Positions 23,879 to 33,055 are shown, counted from the first letter of the stretch. The stretch is DNA of 64,000 bases from DATKQY01 sp035532475 (GCA_035532475.1 DATKQY010000008.1:1-64000), one strand, 5' to 3'. Numbers and translations: made by a program. Notes: generated by a model from the sequence alone, not told the origin.

Positions 23879-26800
23879 TCACGCGCCCGTCGCCGCGGCG
23901 ACCTCGACCGGGACGAGGTCGCGGAGCAGCCCCGCGAGCGTCGAGGCGAGGTCCCCGCCGGCCTTCAGGGGCACGATGAGCTGCTCGAGGTCCTCCTTCA
24001 CGACCGCGCGCGGCGCGAGGCGCGTCAGGCGGACCCGCGCCGAGGCCCGCAGGCGGATCGGCGAGAAGCGCGCGACGGCCTCCCCCGGGCGCCCCGGGCC
24101 GCCGCCGCCCGGGCGCGAGGGGACGACGTTCACCTCGCGCACGCCGGTCCGCACGCACTCGGCGCGCAGGCGGGCGATGGCGAGAAGGGTCTCGGCCGGC
24201 GGGGGGAGGGGCCCGTAGCGGTCGAGCCACTCCGCCGCGATGTCGTCTACCTCGGCGTCATCGCGCACCGCGGCGAGGCGCCGGTAGGCCTCGAGGCGCA
24301 GGTCCTCGCGTTCGACGTAACCGGCGGGGAGGTGCGCGTCGACCGGTACGTCGAGCTTGATCTCGGCCGGCTCGGGGACCGGCTCGCCCTTCAGCTCGGC
24401 GACGGCCTCGGCGACCATGCGGACGTACAGGTCGTAGCCGACAGCCGCGATGTGCCCCGACTGGTCGGTGCCGAGCAGGTTGCCCGCCCCCCGGATCTCG
24501 AGGTCGCGCATCGCGATCTTGAAGCCGGACCCGAGCTCGGTGTGCTCGCCGATCGTGCGCAGGCGCTCGTAGGCCTGCTCGCTCAAGACGCGGTCGCGGG
24601 GGTGGAACAGGTACGCGTACGCCCGGCTCCCCGCCCGCCCGACGCGGCCGCGCAGCTGGTGGAGCTGGCCGAGGCCGAGCAGGTCGGCGCGGTCGACGAC
24701 GAGCGTGTTGACCGTCGGCATGTCGATGCCGGACTCGATGATCGTCGTGCAGACGAGGACGTCGTAGCGCCCGTCGGAGAAGTCGAGGACGATCTGCTCC
24801 AGGCTCCCCTCGTCCATCTGGCCGTGGGCGACGGCGATCCTCGCCTCGGGCACGATGTCGCGCAGGTGCGCCGTGATCCGGTCGATGTCCTGGACGCGGT
24901 TGTGGACGAAGAAGACCTGGCCCTCGCGCAGCAGCTCGCGCCGGATCGCCTCGGCGACGGGCCGCTCGTCGTACTCGCCGACGTAGGTGAGGATCGGCTG
25001 GCGCGCCGCCGGCGGCGTGTCGATGATCGAGAGGTCGCGGATCCCCGTCAGGCCCATCTCGAGGGTCCGCGGGATCGGGCTCGCGGTGAGGGTGAGCACG
25101 TCGACGCCGACCGTCATCGTCTTCGTCGCCTCCTTGTGGGAGACGCCAAAGCGCTGCTCCTCGTCGACGACGAGCAGCCCGAGGTCACGGAAGGTGACGT
25201 CGGCGGCGAGCAGGCGGTGCGTACCGACCACGACGTCGACCGAGCCGTCGGCGAGGCCCTCCACCACGGCGCGCTGCTCGGCCGGCGTGAGGAAGCGCGA
25301 GAGCATCTCGACGCGCACCGGGTAGGGCGCGTAGCGCTCGGAGATGGTCTGGAAGTGCTGCTGCGCGAGCAGCGTCGTCGGCACGAGGATGGCTGCCTGC
25401 TTGCCGTCCTGGACGGCCTTGAAGACCCCGCGCACGGCGACCTCGGTCTTGCCGAAGCCCACGTCGCCGCAGACGAGGCGGTCCATCGGGGAGGGCCGCT
25501 CCATGTCCGCCTTCATGTCCGCGATCGCGCGCAGCTGGTCCGGCGTCTCCGGGTAGGGGAAGGACTGCTCGAGCTCGGCCTGCCAGGGGGTGTCCGGCGA
25601 GAAGGCGTGCCCCGGCGTCGCCAGGCGCCGCTGGTAGAGGACGACGAGCTCCTGGGCGACCTCACGGACCGCCTGGCGGACGCGGGAGCGCTGGCGCTGC
25701 CACTCGCCGCCGTTCAGCCGGTTGAGGGACGGCTGCTCGCCCCCCGTGTAGGGCGTGACGGCGTCGATCTGGTCCGAGGGGACGTAGAGCTTGTCGCCCC
25801 CGCGGTACTCGAGCAGGAGGTAGTCGCGCTCCGCCCCGCTGATCGCGCGCGTGACCATGCCGCCGTAGCGGGCGACGCCGTGGACGTGGTGGACGACGTA
25901 GCTCCCGGGCGCCAGGTCGTCGAAGAACCCCTCGACCGGGCGCGGGCGCGCCCGCGGGACCCGGTGCGGCCGGCGGCGTCCGGTCACGTCGGGCTCGGCG
26001 AGGACGGCCACCCGGTCGCGCCCAAACACGAAGCCGCGGTCGAGCGGGGCGACGACGACGTGGATCCCCGGGGTCCGCAGCCGCTCGTGGGCCGCGCCCG
26101 AGTCGGCGGCGCCCGCCGAGTCGGCGAGCGCGAAGAGCCGGTCGACGGTGCACCCCTCGCCCTCGAGCACGTTCGCCAGGCGCTCGGCGCTCCCCCGCCC
26201 CTCGGCGCAGACCGCGATGCAGCAGCCGGCGCGCTCGAGCGAGCCGAGCCGACGGGCGAGGCCGGCGGCGTCGCCGAGCGCCGCCGGCCAGCCGGTCGCC
26301 GCGATCACCGGCTGGGAGGGGGACTCGGCCGCCGCCGGGAGCGAGGCGACGCGCGCCGGGCACCCGGCGAGGAGGTGCTCGAAGGCGGCGTGGAGGCGCG
26401 GGAGGGTGGCGGCCGCCCCCCCGGCGCCGCCGCCGGCGGGTCCGGCCACGCCCCACGTCGTCGCGAGGGCCTCGGCGAGCGCCGCCTCCTCCTCGACGAG
26501 CTCGGCGGCCCGGTCGCGCATGCGCCGCGGCTCGACGAGCAGGACACGGTCGCGCGCCTCGAGGAGGCCGGTGAGGAGTCGCTCGTCCTCGGCGAGCCAC
26601 GGCAGGAACGACTCGATCCCGTCGAAGGTCTCGCCGTTTGCGATCCGCTCGAGCCGCTCCCGGGCGAAGGGCACCTCGCCGGCCAGTCGCCGGGCGCGCG
26701 CCCGGACCTCGGGCCCGGTCGCCAGCTCCCGGCAGCCGTAGATCTCGACCGAGCCGACGGCGCGCACCGAGCGCTGGTCGGCGACGTCGAACTCGGTGAG

Positions 26801-27409
26801 GCGGTCGACCTCGTCGCCGAAGGTGTCGATGCGGATCCCGGTCTCGAGCGTGGAAGGGAACACGTCGACGATGCCGCCGCGCACGGCGACCTCGCCCCGG
26901 TGCTCGACCTGGTACTCGCGGCGGTAGCCGGCGCCGACGAGGCGCTCGACGAGCTCGTCCACCCCGATGCGGGCCCCGGGGCTGACGAGCAGCGGGGCCG
27001 CCTCCTCCGCGGTCGTGCCGAGGCGCTGGAGGAGGGCCTTCACCGAGGCGACGACGATCGCGGGCTCGCCACCGGCGTGGGCGGCGCGGATCCGCCAGAG
27101 GACGCTCAGGCGCCGGCCCATCGTCTCGACGCTCGGCGAGACGCGCTCGAAGGGGAGCGTCTCCCACGCCGGCAGCAGCTCGACACGCTCGGGCCCCGCG
27201 AAGATGGCGAGGTCGTGGGCGAGGTGCTCCGCCTCGGAGGCGGTCGGGGTCGCGACGAGCACGACGGGCGAGGTGCCAAGGGTCGCCGCGCCCGCGACGA
27301 CATAGGGCCGGACCGCCTCGGGCACGGCGACGACGGTGTCCGCGTCGCCGAGGAGCGCGGCCATCTCCGCCTCGGAGCGGAGCAGACCGGTGAGGGCGGT
27401 GAGGTTCAC
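23879..27409 (-). CDS. mfd: Transcription-repair coupling factor
   Basis: The 1176-residue Mfd displaces stalled RNA polymerase and brings UvrA to the lesion. Domains in order are a UvrB-like module (about 1-340), the RNA-polymerase-interacting CarD-like domain (about 500-560, GSYVVHHVHGVARYGGM) and a SF2 translocase. The translocase has Walker A CGDVGFGKTEVA and the DEEQ box LLVVDEEQRFGVSHKE, then GRVGRAGSRAYAYLF. A TRCF C-terminal domain completes it. GTG 27409 overlaps the pth stop as GTGA. The open frame runs further up through pth, but without conserved sequence. Length and motifs are normal. Confidence 0.97.
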   Translation of the reverse strand: MNLTALTGLLRSEAEMAALLGDADTVVAVPEAVRPYVVAGAATLGTSPVVLVATPTASEAEHLAHDLAIFAGPERVELLPAWETLPFERVSPSVETMGRRLSVLWRIRAAHAGGEPAIVVASVKALLQRLGTTAEEAAPLLVSPGARIGVDELVERLVGAGYRREYQVEHRGEVAVRGGIVDVFPSTLETGIRIDTFGDEVDRLTEFDVADQRSVRAVGSVEIYGCRELATGPEVRARARRLAGEVPFARERLERIANGETFDGIESFLPWLAEDERLLTGLLEARDRVLLVEPRRMRDRAAELVEEEAALAEALATTWGVAGPAGGGAGGAAATLPRLHAAFEHLLAGCPARVASLPAAAESPSQPVIAATGWPAALGDAAGLARRLGSLERAGCCIAVCAEGRGSAERLANVLEGEGCTVDRLFALADSAGAADSGAAHERLRTPGIHVVVAPLDRGFVFGRDRVAVLAEPDVTGRRRPHRVPRARPRPVEGFFDDLAPGSYVVHHVHGVARYGGMVTRAISGAERDYLLLEYRGGDKLYVPSDQIDAVTPYTGGEQPSLNRLNGGEWQRQRSRVRQAVREVAQELVVLYQRRLATPGHAFSPDTPWQAELEQSFPYPETPDQLRAIADMKADMERPSPMDRLVCGDVGFGKTEVAVRGVFKAVQDGKQAAILVPTTLLAQQHFQTISERYAPYPVRVEMLSRFLTPAEQRAVVEGLADGSVDVVVGTHRLLAADVTFRDLGLLVVDEEQRFGVSHKEATKTMTVGVDVLTLTASPIPRTLEMGLTGIRDLSIIDTPPAARQPILTYVGEYDERPVAEAIRRELLREGQVFFVHNRVQDIDRITAHLRDIVPEARIAVAHGQMDEGSLEQIVLDFSDGRYDVLVCTTIIESGIDMPTVNTLVVDRADLLGLGQLHQLRGRVGRAGSRAYAYLFHPRDRVLSEQAYERLRTIGEHTELGSGFKIAMRDLEIRGAGNLLGTDQSGHIAAVGYDLYVRMVAEAVAELKGEPVPEPAEIKLDVPVDAHLPAGYVEREDLRLEAYRRLAAVRDDAEVDDIAAEWLDRYGPLPPPAETLLAIARLRAECVRTGVREVNVVPSRPGGGGPGRPGEAVARFSPIRLRASARVRLTRLAPRAVVKEDLEQLIVPLKAGGDLASTLAGLLRDLVPVEVAAATGA

Positions 27410-28035
27410 CGGCCGTTCACCGCGTTCATCGCCCCGTCGGTGCCGAGGCCGAGCACCAGCTCGACGGCGTCGGCCGCCTCGGCGAGCGCGACGTCGAGCG
27501 CCTCGCGCTCGTCGCGGCCGGGGCGGCGCAGCACGTAGTCGGCACCGGCCATGCGGCCCGGCGGCTTGCCGACGCCGATGCGCACCCGGACGAAGTCGAG
27601 CGAGTGCAGGTGCGACTGGAGGGAGCGCAGCCCGTTGTGGCCGGCCGTCCCGCCGCCGGCCTTCACCCGTACCGTGCCGACGGGCAGGTCGAGCTCGTCG
27701 TGGACGACCACGAGCCGGGCCAGGTCCTCGAGGGAGCAGCGCCGCACGAGGGCGCGCGCGGCCAGGCCCGACTCGTTCATGTACGTCAGCGGGACGGCGA
27801 GGGCGAGCTGTTTCTCCGCGATCCGCGCCTCGCCGAGGCGCGCCGGGATGCCGCGCTCGGCGCGCAGCGCGACCCCGTGGCGCGAGGCCAGCAGCTCGAC
27901 GGCCTCGGCGCCGACGTTGTGGCGGGTCCGCTCGTACTCGGAGCCGGGGTTGCCGAGGCCGAGCGCTAGGAGGTCGGCCGCGGCTCCCGTGCGCTCGCGG
28001 CCGGTGATCCTCGCGAGGCGGTGCGTCGCCCTCAG
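27406..28035 (-). CDS. pth: Peptidyl-tRNA hydrolase, likely CTG start
   Basis: This enzyme frees tRNA from prematurely released peptidyl-tRNA. The full domain is present: LGLGNPGSEYERTRHNVG with catalytic His, TYMNESG, VVHDELDLPVG, AGGGTAGHNGLRS and VRIGVGKPPGRM. From the stop upward, the first ATG is internal (27780), after the active-site His. In this frame no ATG, GTG or TTG exists back into rplY. CTG at 28035-28033 overlaps the rplY stop as CTGA, the same geometry as the ATGA and GTGA overlaps elsewhere here, and gives 209 residues. ATC at 28008 is a weaker option. A sequencing error cannot be excluded. Confidence 0.85.
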   Translation of the reverse strand: MRATHRLARITGRERTGAAADLLALGLGNPGSEYERTRHNVGAEAVELLASRHGVALRAERGIPARLGEARIAEKQLALAVPLTYMNESGLAARALVRRCSLEDLARLVVVHDELDLPVGTVRVKAGGGTAGHNGLRSLQSHLHSLDFVRVRIGVGKPPGRMAGADYVLRRPGRDEREALDVALAEAADAVELVLGLGTDGAMNAVNGR

Positions 28036-28676
28036 CCCTCGTCGGCCGGCCCGCCGGCCGCCTCGGCGGCGCCACCCTCCGAGGCGGCCTCGGCCCCCTC
28101 GCCCTCCTCGGCGGCCTGGACGCGCGGCGGGTGGCCGATGACGACGGCGGTCTCGGGATCGGCGTCGATCGTGACCCCCTCGGGGACGTCGAGGTCGGCG
28201 ATCCGCAGGCTGGAGCCGATCTCGAGCTCGCTGATGTCGATCTCGAACGACGTCGGGATGTCCGCCGGCTTCGCCCGGACGTGCACGGTCAGCACGAGGT
28301 GCTCGACCATGCCGCCGTTCTTCGTCACGGCGGGGGCTTCGCCGACCAGGTTGAGCGACACCTCGGCGCCGATCACCTCGTCACGGCGCACCACCTGGAA
28401 GTCGACGTGGGCGACGGTCTGGCGGACGGGGTGACGCTGGAGCTCGCGGGCGACCGCGAGGTGGCGCTGCCCGGCGACGTCCAGCTCGAACAGGACGTTC
28501 ACGCCGGCCTCGGTGGTGAGCGCGCTGCGCAGCGCCCGGGCGTCCACGCTCAAGGGGACCGGCGTGACGCCGTGGCCGTAGAGGATCCCCGGGATCCTGC
28601 CGGCCGCGCGCAGCCGCCGGCTGACGGCGGTGCCGCTCTCCTCACGGGGCTCTGCGACGAGGGTGATCTCGGCCAT
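28032..28676 (-). CDS. rplY: Large-subunit ribosomal protein bL25 (CTC type)
   Basis: This 214-residue protein binds 5S rRNA in the 50S subunit. The L25 domain (about 1-95) shows RRLRAAGRIPGILYGHG and the LQRHPVRQTVAHVDFQVV loop. The C-terminal CTC/TL5 domain (about 100-185) has VSLNLVGEAPAV, VEHLVLTVHVRAKPADIP and SSLRIADLDVPEGV. An acidic, Ala/Gly-rich tail follows (EEGEGAEAASEGG). The start is ATG 28676. The stop is shared with the proposed CTG start of pth. The larger open frame upstream is not conserved. Confidence 0.96.
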   Translation of the reverse strand: MAEITLVAEPREESGTAVSRRLRAAGRIPGILYGHGVTPVPLSVDARALRSALTTEAGVNVLFELDVAGQRHLAVARELQRHPVRQTVAHVDFQVVRRDEVIGAEVSLNLVGEAPAVTKNGGMVEHLVLTVHVRAKPADIPTSFEIDISELEIGSSLRIADLDVPEGVTIDADPETAVVIGHPPRVQAAEEGEGAEAASEGGAAEAAGGPADEG

Positions 28677-28783
28677 GTGAACGCGCTCCTCCGGGGGCTC
28701 GGGCGTGCGCGCCGCGGGCGGGCGGCGGCGCGGCTCAACGGGTGCGCCCGGCGCGACCCGCGGGGAGCAAGTGTAGGCGAAGC

Positions 28784-29794
28784 TCAGCGCCGGGCCGTCC
28801 GGCGAGCAGGCGGAACGCGGCCCGCCGGCTCGGGGCCGCCCGCCGCCACCGCCACGAGCTCGGCGCCGATCCTGGCGAGCGCCGCCCGCACCTCGGGCGC
28901 GTCGAGCACCCGAACCCGTGCGCCGAAGCCGGCCAGCTCGAAGGCGGCGACCGCGGCGTTGCCGAAGCCGAGGACGCAGGCGGCGCTGCCGTCGGCGGCA
29001 CGCTCGACGCCGAGCAGCGTGCCGCGACCGCCGAACATCCCGAGGACGGGGCGCACCGCCGAGGGCTCGACGGCGACGCGTATCACGCAGCTCGCGGTCC
29101 AGCGCTCCCGCAGCTCCTCGCGTGACCTCGCCCATTCGGCGGCGAGCGAGAAGGCCGGCAGCCGCACCGCAGCCTCCCCCGTCGTCTCGACCGCCAGGAC
29201 CCTGCTGACGCGGAACGTGCGCCGGCCGCCGTCGGTCCCGCCGACGAGGTACCACACGCCGGCCTGGGCGACGAGCCCGTAGGGGTCGACGGAGCGCCGC
29301 GAGGCGTCCGATCCGGGCTTCGCGTACTCGATGACGACCCGCCGGCCCTCGAGCACCGCGTCGCGGAGCGCCCCGAGCAGCGGGGGCGTCTCGGCCTCGC
29401 GGTTCCACGGCGCCGGCTCGACATGGACGAGCCGTGCGAGCCCGAGCGCCTCGTCGGCGCCGCCGGGGAGGGCGGCGACGAGCTTGCGCGACAGCGAGCG
29501 GGCCGCGTCGTCGACACCGAGGCCCGGCATCGACGACGCCGAGACGAGGAGGAACAGCGCCCGCATCTCCGCCGGGGAGAGGCCGGTCAGCTCGGTGCGG
29601 TACCCCTCGACGAGCGACCAGCCGCCGAGGCGCCCGCGTACCGGGTACACGGGGATCCCGGCGGAGGAGAGCGCCTCCATGTCGCGCCGGATCGTCCGCT
29701 CGGACACCTCGAGCTCGGCGGCGAGCTCGGGCGCCGACGCGCGCCGACGGGCCTGCAGCAGCAGCACGATGGCGAGCAGCCGGTCGGCGCGCAC
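28784..29794 (-). CDS. WYL-domain transcriptional regulator
   Basis: This is a 336-residue DeoR-type regulator. Its N-terminal winged helix-turn-helix reads RADRLLAIVLLLQARRR then LAAELEVSERTIRRDMEAL. The WYL domain shows GRRVVIEYAKPG and VDPYGLVAQAGVWYLVG, and the WCX C-terminal extension follows. WYL domains sense nucleotides or single-stranded nucleic acid, but the ligand here is unknown. GTG 29794 keeps the helix-turn-helix complete. It diverges from the TIGR03086-like gene (133 bases between starts) and may control it. The pair interrupts the prs-rplY order seen in related genomes. Confidence 0.9.
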   Translation of the reverse strand: MRADRLLAIVLLLQARRRASAPELAAELEVSERTIRRDMEALSSAGIPVYPVRGRLGGWSLVEGYRTELTGLSPAEMRALFLLVSASSMPGLGVDDAARSLSRKLVAALPGGADEALGLARLVHVEPAPWNREAETPPLLGALRDAVLEGRRVVIEYAKPGSDASRRSVDPYGLVAQAGVWYLVGGTDGGRRTFRVSRVLAVETTGEAAVRLPAFSLAAEWARSREELRERWTASCVIRVAVEPSAVRPVLGMFGGRGTLLGVERAADGSAACVLGFGNAAVAAFELAGFGARVRVLDAPEVRAALARIGAELVAVAAGGPEPAGRVPPARRTARR

Positions 29795-29927
29795 GGCCGC
29801 CGAGGTTACCGGGAATACCGGACACGAGGTGTCCACCCGCGCTCGTACCCTGCTCGTACGGCGTGCGGGGCGCTCCCGTGCGCGACCGGAGGGAGCGCCG
29901 GGGGCGCGCCCGGAGAGCGAGGACGAG

Positions 29928-30515
29928 ATGGACGCGACGGACCCGAAGGGCCTCTTCGAGGCCGCACTCGACCAGGCGGCGCACCTTGTGGAGGGCGTGC
30001 GACCCGACCAGCTCGGGCTGGCGACGCCCTGTTCGGAGTTCGACGTCCGGGCGCTCCTCGCCCACCTGGTCTTCGCCGTCGAGCGCGCCGGCGCGATCCC
30101 CGCCGGGCTCGACGCGATCGAAGCCGTCACGGTGCCCGCCGGCGTGCCCGACGGCGCGTGGGCGGTCCTGTACCACCAGGCGGCGGGCTCGGCGCTCGCG
30201 GCCTGGTCCGACCCGGCGCTGCTCGACGCCGAGCTGAAGCTCCCCTGGATGTCGACGACCGGGCGGGACGCGCTGTCGATGTACGTGATGGAGGTCGCGG
30301 CGCACGGCTGGGACCTCGCTACGGCGACGGGCCAGCCGAGCGAGGGCGACCCGGAGCTCGGCGCCATCTGCCTCGACATCGCCGAGCAGGCCCTCGCGCC
30401 GTTCGAGCGCGGCGGCGAGGTCCCGTTCGAGGCGGCGGTCGAGCCGCCGGCGGGGGCCGGCCCCTACGCCCGGCTCGCCGCCTTCCTCGGGCGCTCCCCG
30501 CTCGCCGCCGGCTGA
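29928..30515 (+). CDS. TIGR03086-like metal-dependent DinB family enzyme
   Basis: The 195-residue protein belongs to the actinobacterial mycothiol-dependent maleylpyruvate-isomerase-like/DinB superfamily. A long first helix (FEAALDQAAHLVEGVRPDQLGLATPC) precedes VRALLAHLVFAVERAG, where His is a likely metal ligand. MSMYVMEVAAHGWDLATATG-type sequence adds a second His. The C-terminal segment is shorter than in the isomerase. Members use mycothiol or another thiol to modify or detoxify small molecules. The start is ATG 29928 with a GAGG upstream. It is divergent from the WYL regulator. Confidence 0.83.
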   Translation: MDATDPKGLFEAALDQAAHLVEGVRPDQLGLATPCSEFDVRALLAHLVFAVERAGAIPAGLDAIEAVTVPAGVPDGAWAVLYHQAAGSALAAWSDPALLDAELKLPWMSTTGRDALSMYVMEVAAHGWDLATATGQPSEGDPELGAICLDIAEQALAPFERGGEVPFEAAVEPPAGAGPYARLAAFLGRSPLAAG

Positions 30516-30669
30516 GCGGAGCGCGGGCCGGCGGGCCGGCGAAGGGCCGGCGCGCTGAGCCGCGCCGAGCCCGAGACGCGTGGACGTCCCCGGCGCGGAA
30601 CGACCCCGTCAGCTCCAAGCCCGTCGGTCCAACCGGGCCGGACCGGGCCGGTGCCCGCCGGCCGCGACG
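30516..30669. other. Intergenic region with GGGCCGGC repeats
   Basis: GGGCCGGC occurs three times just after the TIGR03086-like stop (30525-30532, 30533-30540, 30544-30551). The GCCGGC core is self-complementary, so adjacent copies could fold into a terminator-like hairpin. No gene is visible in the rest of this stretch. Confidence 0.35.
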
Positions 30670-30831
30670 CTGATCGACGCCCAGCACGTTCCCCGGGGGA
30701 TCGCGAACGGCGCGGTCCTGCACGCCGGACGGCTGGTCGATCGGCTCCTGCGCCACCTCGGCCCCGAGGCGGGGACGTACGCGCGACAGCGCCGGCACGT
30801 CGGGCGGCGCCGCGTCGTCGCGGTCGGTCAG
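30670..30831 (-). pseudogene. C-terminal fragment of a VOC/glyoxalase-family protein
   Basis: The minus strand encodes the typical last third of a vicinal-oxygen-chelate protein: LGAEVAQEPIDQPSGVQDRA and VRDPPGNVLGVDQ. The Asp-Pro-x-Gly-Asn signature is intact. There is no N-terminal half upstream before the end of prs, and the frame runs on past the normal stop. This is a truncated relic between prs and the TIGR03086-like gene. Confidence 0.52.
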
Positions 30832-30886
30832 GACACGGGCCCGGTGCGGCCGACGAGGTCCGCCAGCTCCCCACTTCCACGGGGGG

Positions 30887-31858
30887 TCAGGAGAGGTTCT
30901 GGCCCCCGAAGATCTTGGAGACCGAGGTGTCCTCGAAGACGGCGTCGATGGCGTCGGCGACGATGCGGGCGACCGAGAGGACCTCGATCTTGTCGATCCG
31001 GCGCTCCTCCGGCATCGGCAGGGTGTTCGTCACGACGACGCGGGTGATCGACGACGCCTTCAGGCGGTCCATCGCCGGGCCCGACAGGACCCCGTGGGTC
31101 GCCATCGCCCACACCTCGGTGGCGCCCTGCTCGATGAGACGGTCCGCGGCGGCGCAGACCGTGCCGGCGGTGTCGATCATGTCGTCGATCACCACGCAGC
31201 AGCGGCCGTCGACGTTGCCGATCACCTCACGCGCCTCCACGGTGTTGGCGCTCCCCGTCGGACGGCGCTTGTGGACGATGGCGATGTCGCTGTTCAGCTG
31301 CTGGCCGAAGCGCTCGGCGACCTTCATACGCCCGGCGTCGGGGGACACGATGACCATGTCCTGCGGCGCGTGCTCGCGCAGGTAGTCCACGAGCACCGGC
31401 GCCGCTGTCAGGTGGTCGACAGGGAAGTCGAAGAAGCCCTGGATCTGGCCGGAGTGCAGGTCGACGCTGACGACGCGGGTCGCCCCGGCGACGGTGAGCA
31501 GGTCTGCGACGAGCTTCGCGGTGATCGGCTCGCGCCCGGTCGCCTTGCGGTCCTGGCGCGAGTAGCCGTAGTAGGGGCAGACCGCGGTGATCCGTTTCGC
31601 CGAGGCACGCTTCGCGGCGTCGATCATGATCAGCTGCTCCATGATCGAGTCGTTGATCGGCGCGGTGTGCGTCTGGATCACGAAGACGTCGGCGCCGCGG
31701 ATCGAGTCGCCGAAGCGGCAGTTGACCTCCCCGTCGGCGAACTCCCGCAGGTTCGGCTCCCCGAGGGTGACGCCGAGGCAGGTGGCGATCTCTTGGGCCA
31801 GCTCAGGGTGCGAACGACCGCTGAACAGCTCCAGACGTCGACGCGGCACCAGCTCCAT
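30887..31858 (-). CDS. prs: Ribose-phosphate pyrophosphokinase
   Basis: The 323-residue enzyme makes PRPP from ribose 5-phosphate and ATP, feeding nucleotide, His and Trp synthesis. It shows FSGRSHPELAQEIATCLG, NCRFGDSIRGADVFVIQ, PYYGYSRQDRK, VVSVDLHSGQIQGFF and VIVSPDAGRMKVAERF. The PRPP loop is VVIDDMIDTAGTV. The start is ATG 31858, 23 bases after glmU on the same strand, as is usual in Actinobacteria. It is complete. Confidence 0.98.
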   Translation of the reverse strand: MELVPRRRLELFSGRSHPELAQEIATCLGVTLGEPNLREFADGEVNCRFGDSIRGADVFVIQTHTAPINDSIMEQLIMIDAAKRASAKRITAVCPYYGYSRQDRKATGREPITAKLVADLLTVAGATRVVSVDLHSGQIQGFFDFPVDHLTAAPVLVDYLREHAPQDMVIVSPDAGRMKVAERFGQQLNSDIAIVHKRRPTGSANTVEAREVIGNVDGRCCVVIDDMIDTAGTVCAAADRLIEQGATEVWAMATHGVLSGPAMDRLKASSITRVVVTNTLPMPEERRIDKIEVLSVARIVADAIDAVFEDTSVSKIFGGQNLS

Positions 31859-31881
31859 CGTCCCTCCTCGGTCTCGCCGGG

Positions 31882-33009
31882 TCACTCGCCGTCGCCCGGC
31901 GTCCCCCGGAAGAATGGCCCCGTCGTCGTGCGGGGCGCCAGACGCGTGCCCGACTCGAGCGCCGCGAAGGGGCCGACCACGGACTCCTCCCCGACAACGG
32001 AAAGGCGCGCCACGCTCTGCTCGATCCGGGCCCCCGGGCCGACCACGGTGTCCACGAGCCGACAGCCCGGGCCGACGACGGCCCCGCGCCCGATGCTCGT
32101 CGTGCCCTCCAGCACCACGCCGGGGAGGATCGTCACGTCCTCGGCGAGCTGGACGGAGGCGTCGACGTAGGTCTGCTCGGGGTCGGTCATCGTGACCCCC
32201 CGCCGCATCCAGCGCTCGTTGACGCGCCCCCGCAGCTCCGCCTCGGCCGCCGCGAGCTGGGCGCGGTCGTTCACGCCGGCCGCCTCCATCGGGTCCGGCG
32301 CCACCACGCTCACCACCCGGTAGCCGGCGTCGTGCAGGACGGCGATCGTGTCCGTCAGGTAGTACTCGCCCTGGGCGTTGTCGGGGGAGATCCGGCGGAG
32401 CGTCGGCGCGAGGACGCTGTGGCGGAAGCAGTAGATCGAGGTGCCGACCTCGTCGATCTCGCGCTCTTCTGCGCTCGCGTCGACGTGCTCGACGATGCGC
32501 GCCACCCGGCCGTCCTTGCCCCGCACGATCCGGCCGTAGCCGGTCGGGTCGGGCAGGCGCGCCGTGAGCAGCGTCGCGGCGGCGTCCGAGGCACGGTGCT
32601 CGCGCACGAGGGCCGCCAGGGTGGCGGGACGCAGCAGCGGGGTGTCGCCGGGAAGAACGACGAGGTCGCCCTCGACGTCGTCGCCGTAGCCCTCGGGGAA
32701 GCCGGTCAGCGCCACGGCCGCGGCGTCGCCCGTGCCGAGCGGCCGGAGCTGCTCGACGAACTCGAGGCGCAGGTCGGCGGGCGCCTCGGCCTGGAGCGTC
32801 TTCGTCACGTCGGCCGAGCGGTAGCCGACGACGACCACGACTCGCTCGGCGTGCAGCTCGGCGAGCGCGTCGAGCACGTGCAGGACCATCGGCCGGCCGC
32901 ACAGGCGGTGGAGCGGCTTCGGCAGCGCCGAGCGCATCCGCGTGCCCTCGCCGGCGGCGAGGACGATCGCGGCGAGCGGGCGCTGGGGCACGGTCCCATT
33001 GTCGCCCAC
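31882..33009 (-). CDS. glmU: GlmU uridylyltransferase with truncated acetyltransferase domain
   Basis: The 375-residue protein has a full N-terminal pyrophosphorylase domain: IVLAAGEGTRMRSALPKPLH, LPGDTPLL, GYGRIVR, EVGTSIYCF and NAQGEYYLTD. This makes UDP-GlcNAc from GlcNAc-1-phosphate. The left-handed beta-helix begins (TYVDASVQLAEDVTILPGVV, GRGAVVGPGCRL) but stops soon after VVGPFAALESGTRLA. The acetyl-CoA and GlcN-1-phosphate site (the His/Asn/Lys region of GlmU) is missing. Only 23 bases separate the stop from prs, so no frameshifted remainder lies downstream. The acetyltransferase step must be done by another protein or differently. Confidence 0.92.
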   Translation of the reverse strand: MGDNGTVPQRPLAAIVLAAGEGTRMRSALPKPLHRLCGRPMVLHVLDALAELHAERVVVVVGYRSADVTKTLQAEAPADLRLEFVEQLRPLGTGDAAAVALTGFPEGYGDDVEGDLVVLPGDTPLLRPATLAALVREHRASDAAATLLTARLPDPTGYGRIVRGKDGRVARIVEHVDASAEEREIDEVGTSIYCFRHSVLAPTLRRISPDNAQGEYYLTDTIAVLHDAGYRVVSVVAPDPMEAAGVNDRAQLAAAEAELRGRVNERWMRRGVTMTDPEQTYVDASVQLAEDVTILPGVVLEGTTSIGRGAVVGPGCRLVDTVVGPGARIEQSVARLSVVGEESVVGPFAALESGTRLAPRTTTGPFFRGTPGDGE

Positions 33010-33055
33010 CGGCGCGGCCCGTGCTGGCAGCCCCCCGGCGCGCTACAACAGCCGG

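Noticed and set aside
24332..27538. Very long open frame on the plus strand opposite mfd
   Set aside because: Its translation is Asp/Arg/Gly/Val-rich, has no domain, and mirrors the codon bias of mfd. Mfd itself is complete and conserved on the other strand.
28075..30305. Upstream extensions of the mfd and rplY frames
   Set aside because: The sequence beyond GTG 27409 and ATG 28676 is not conserved and overlaps other genes in different frames.
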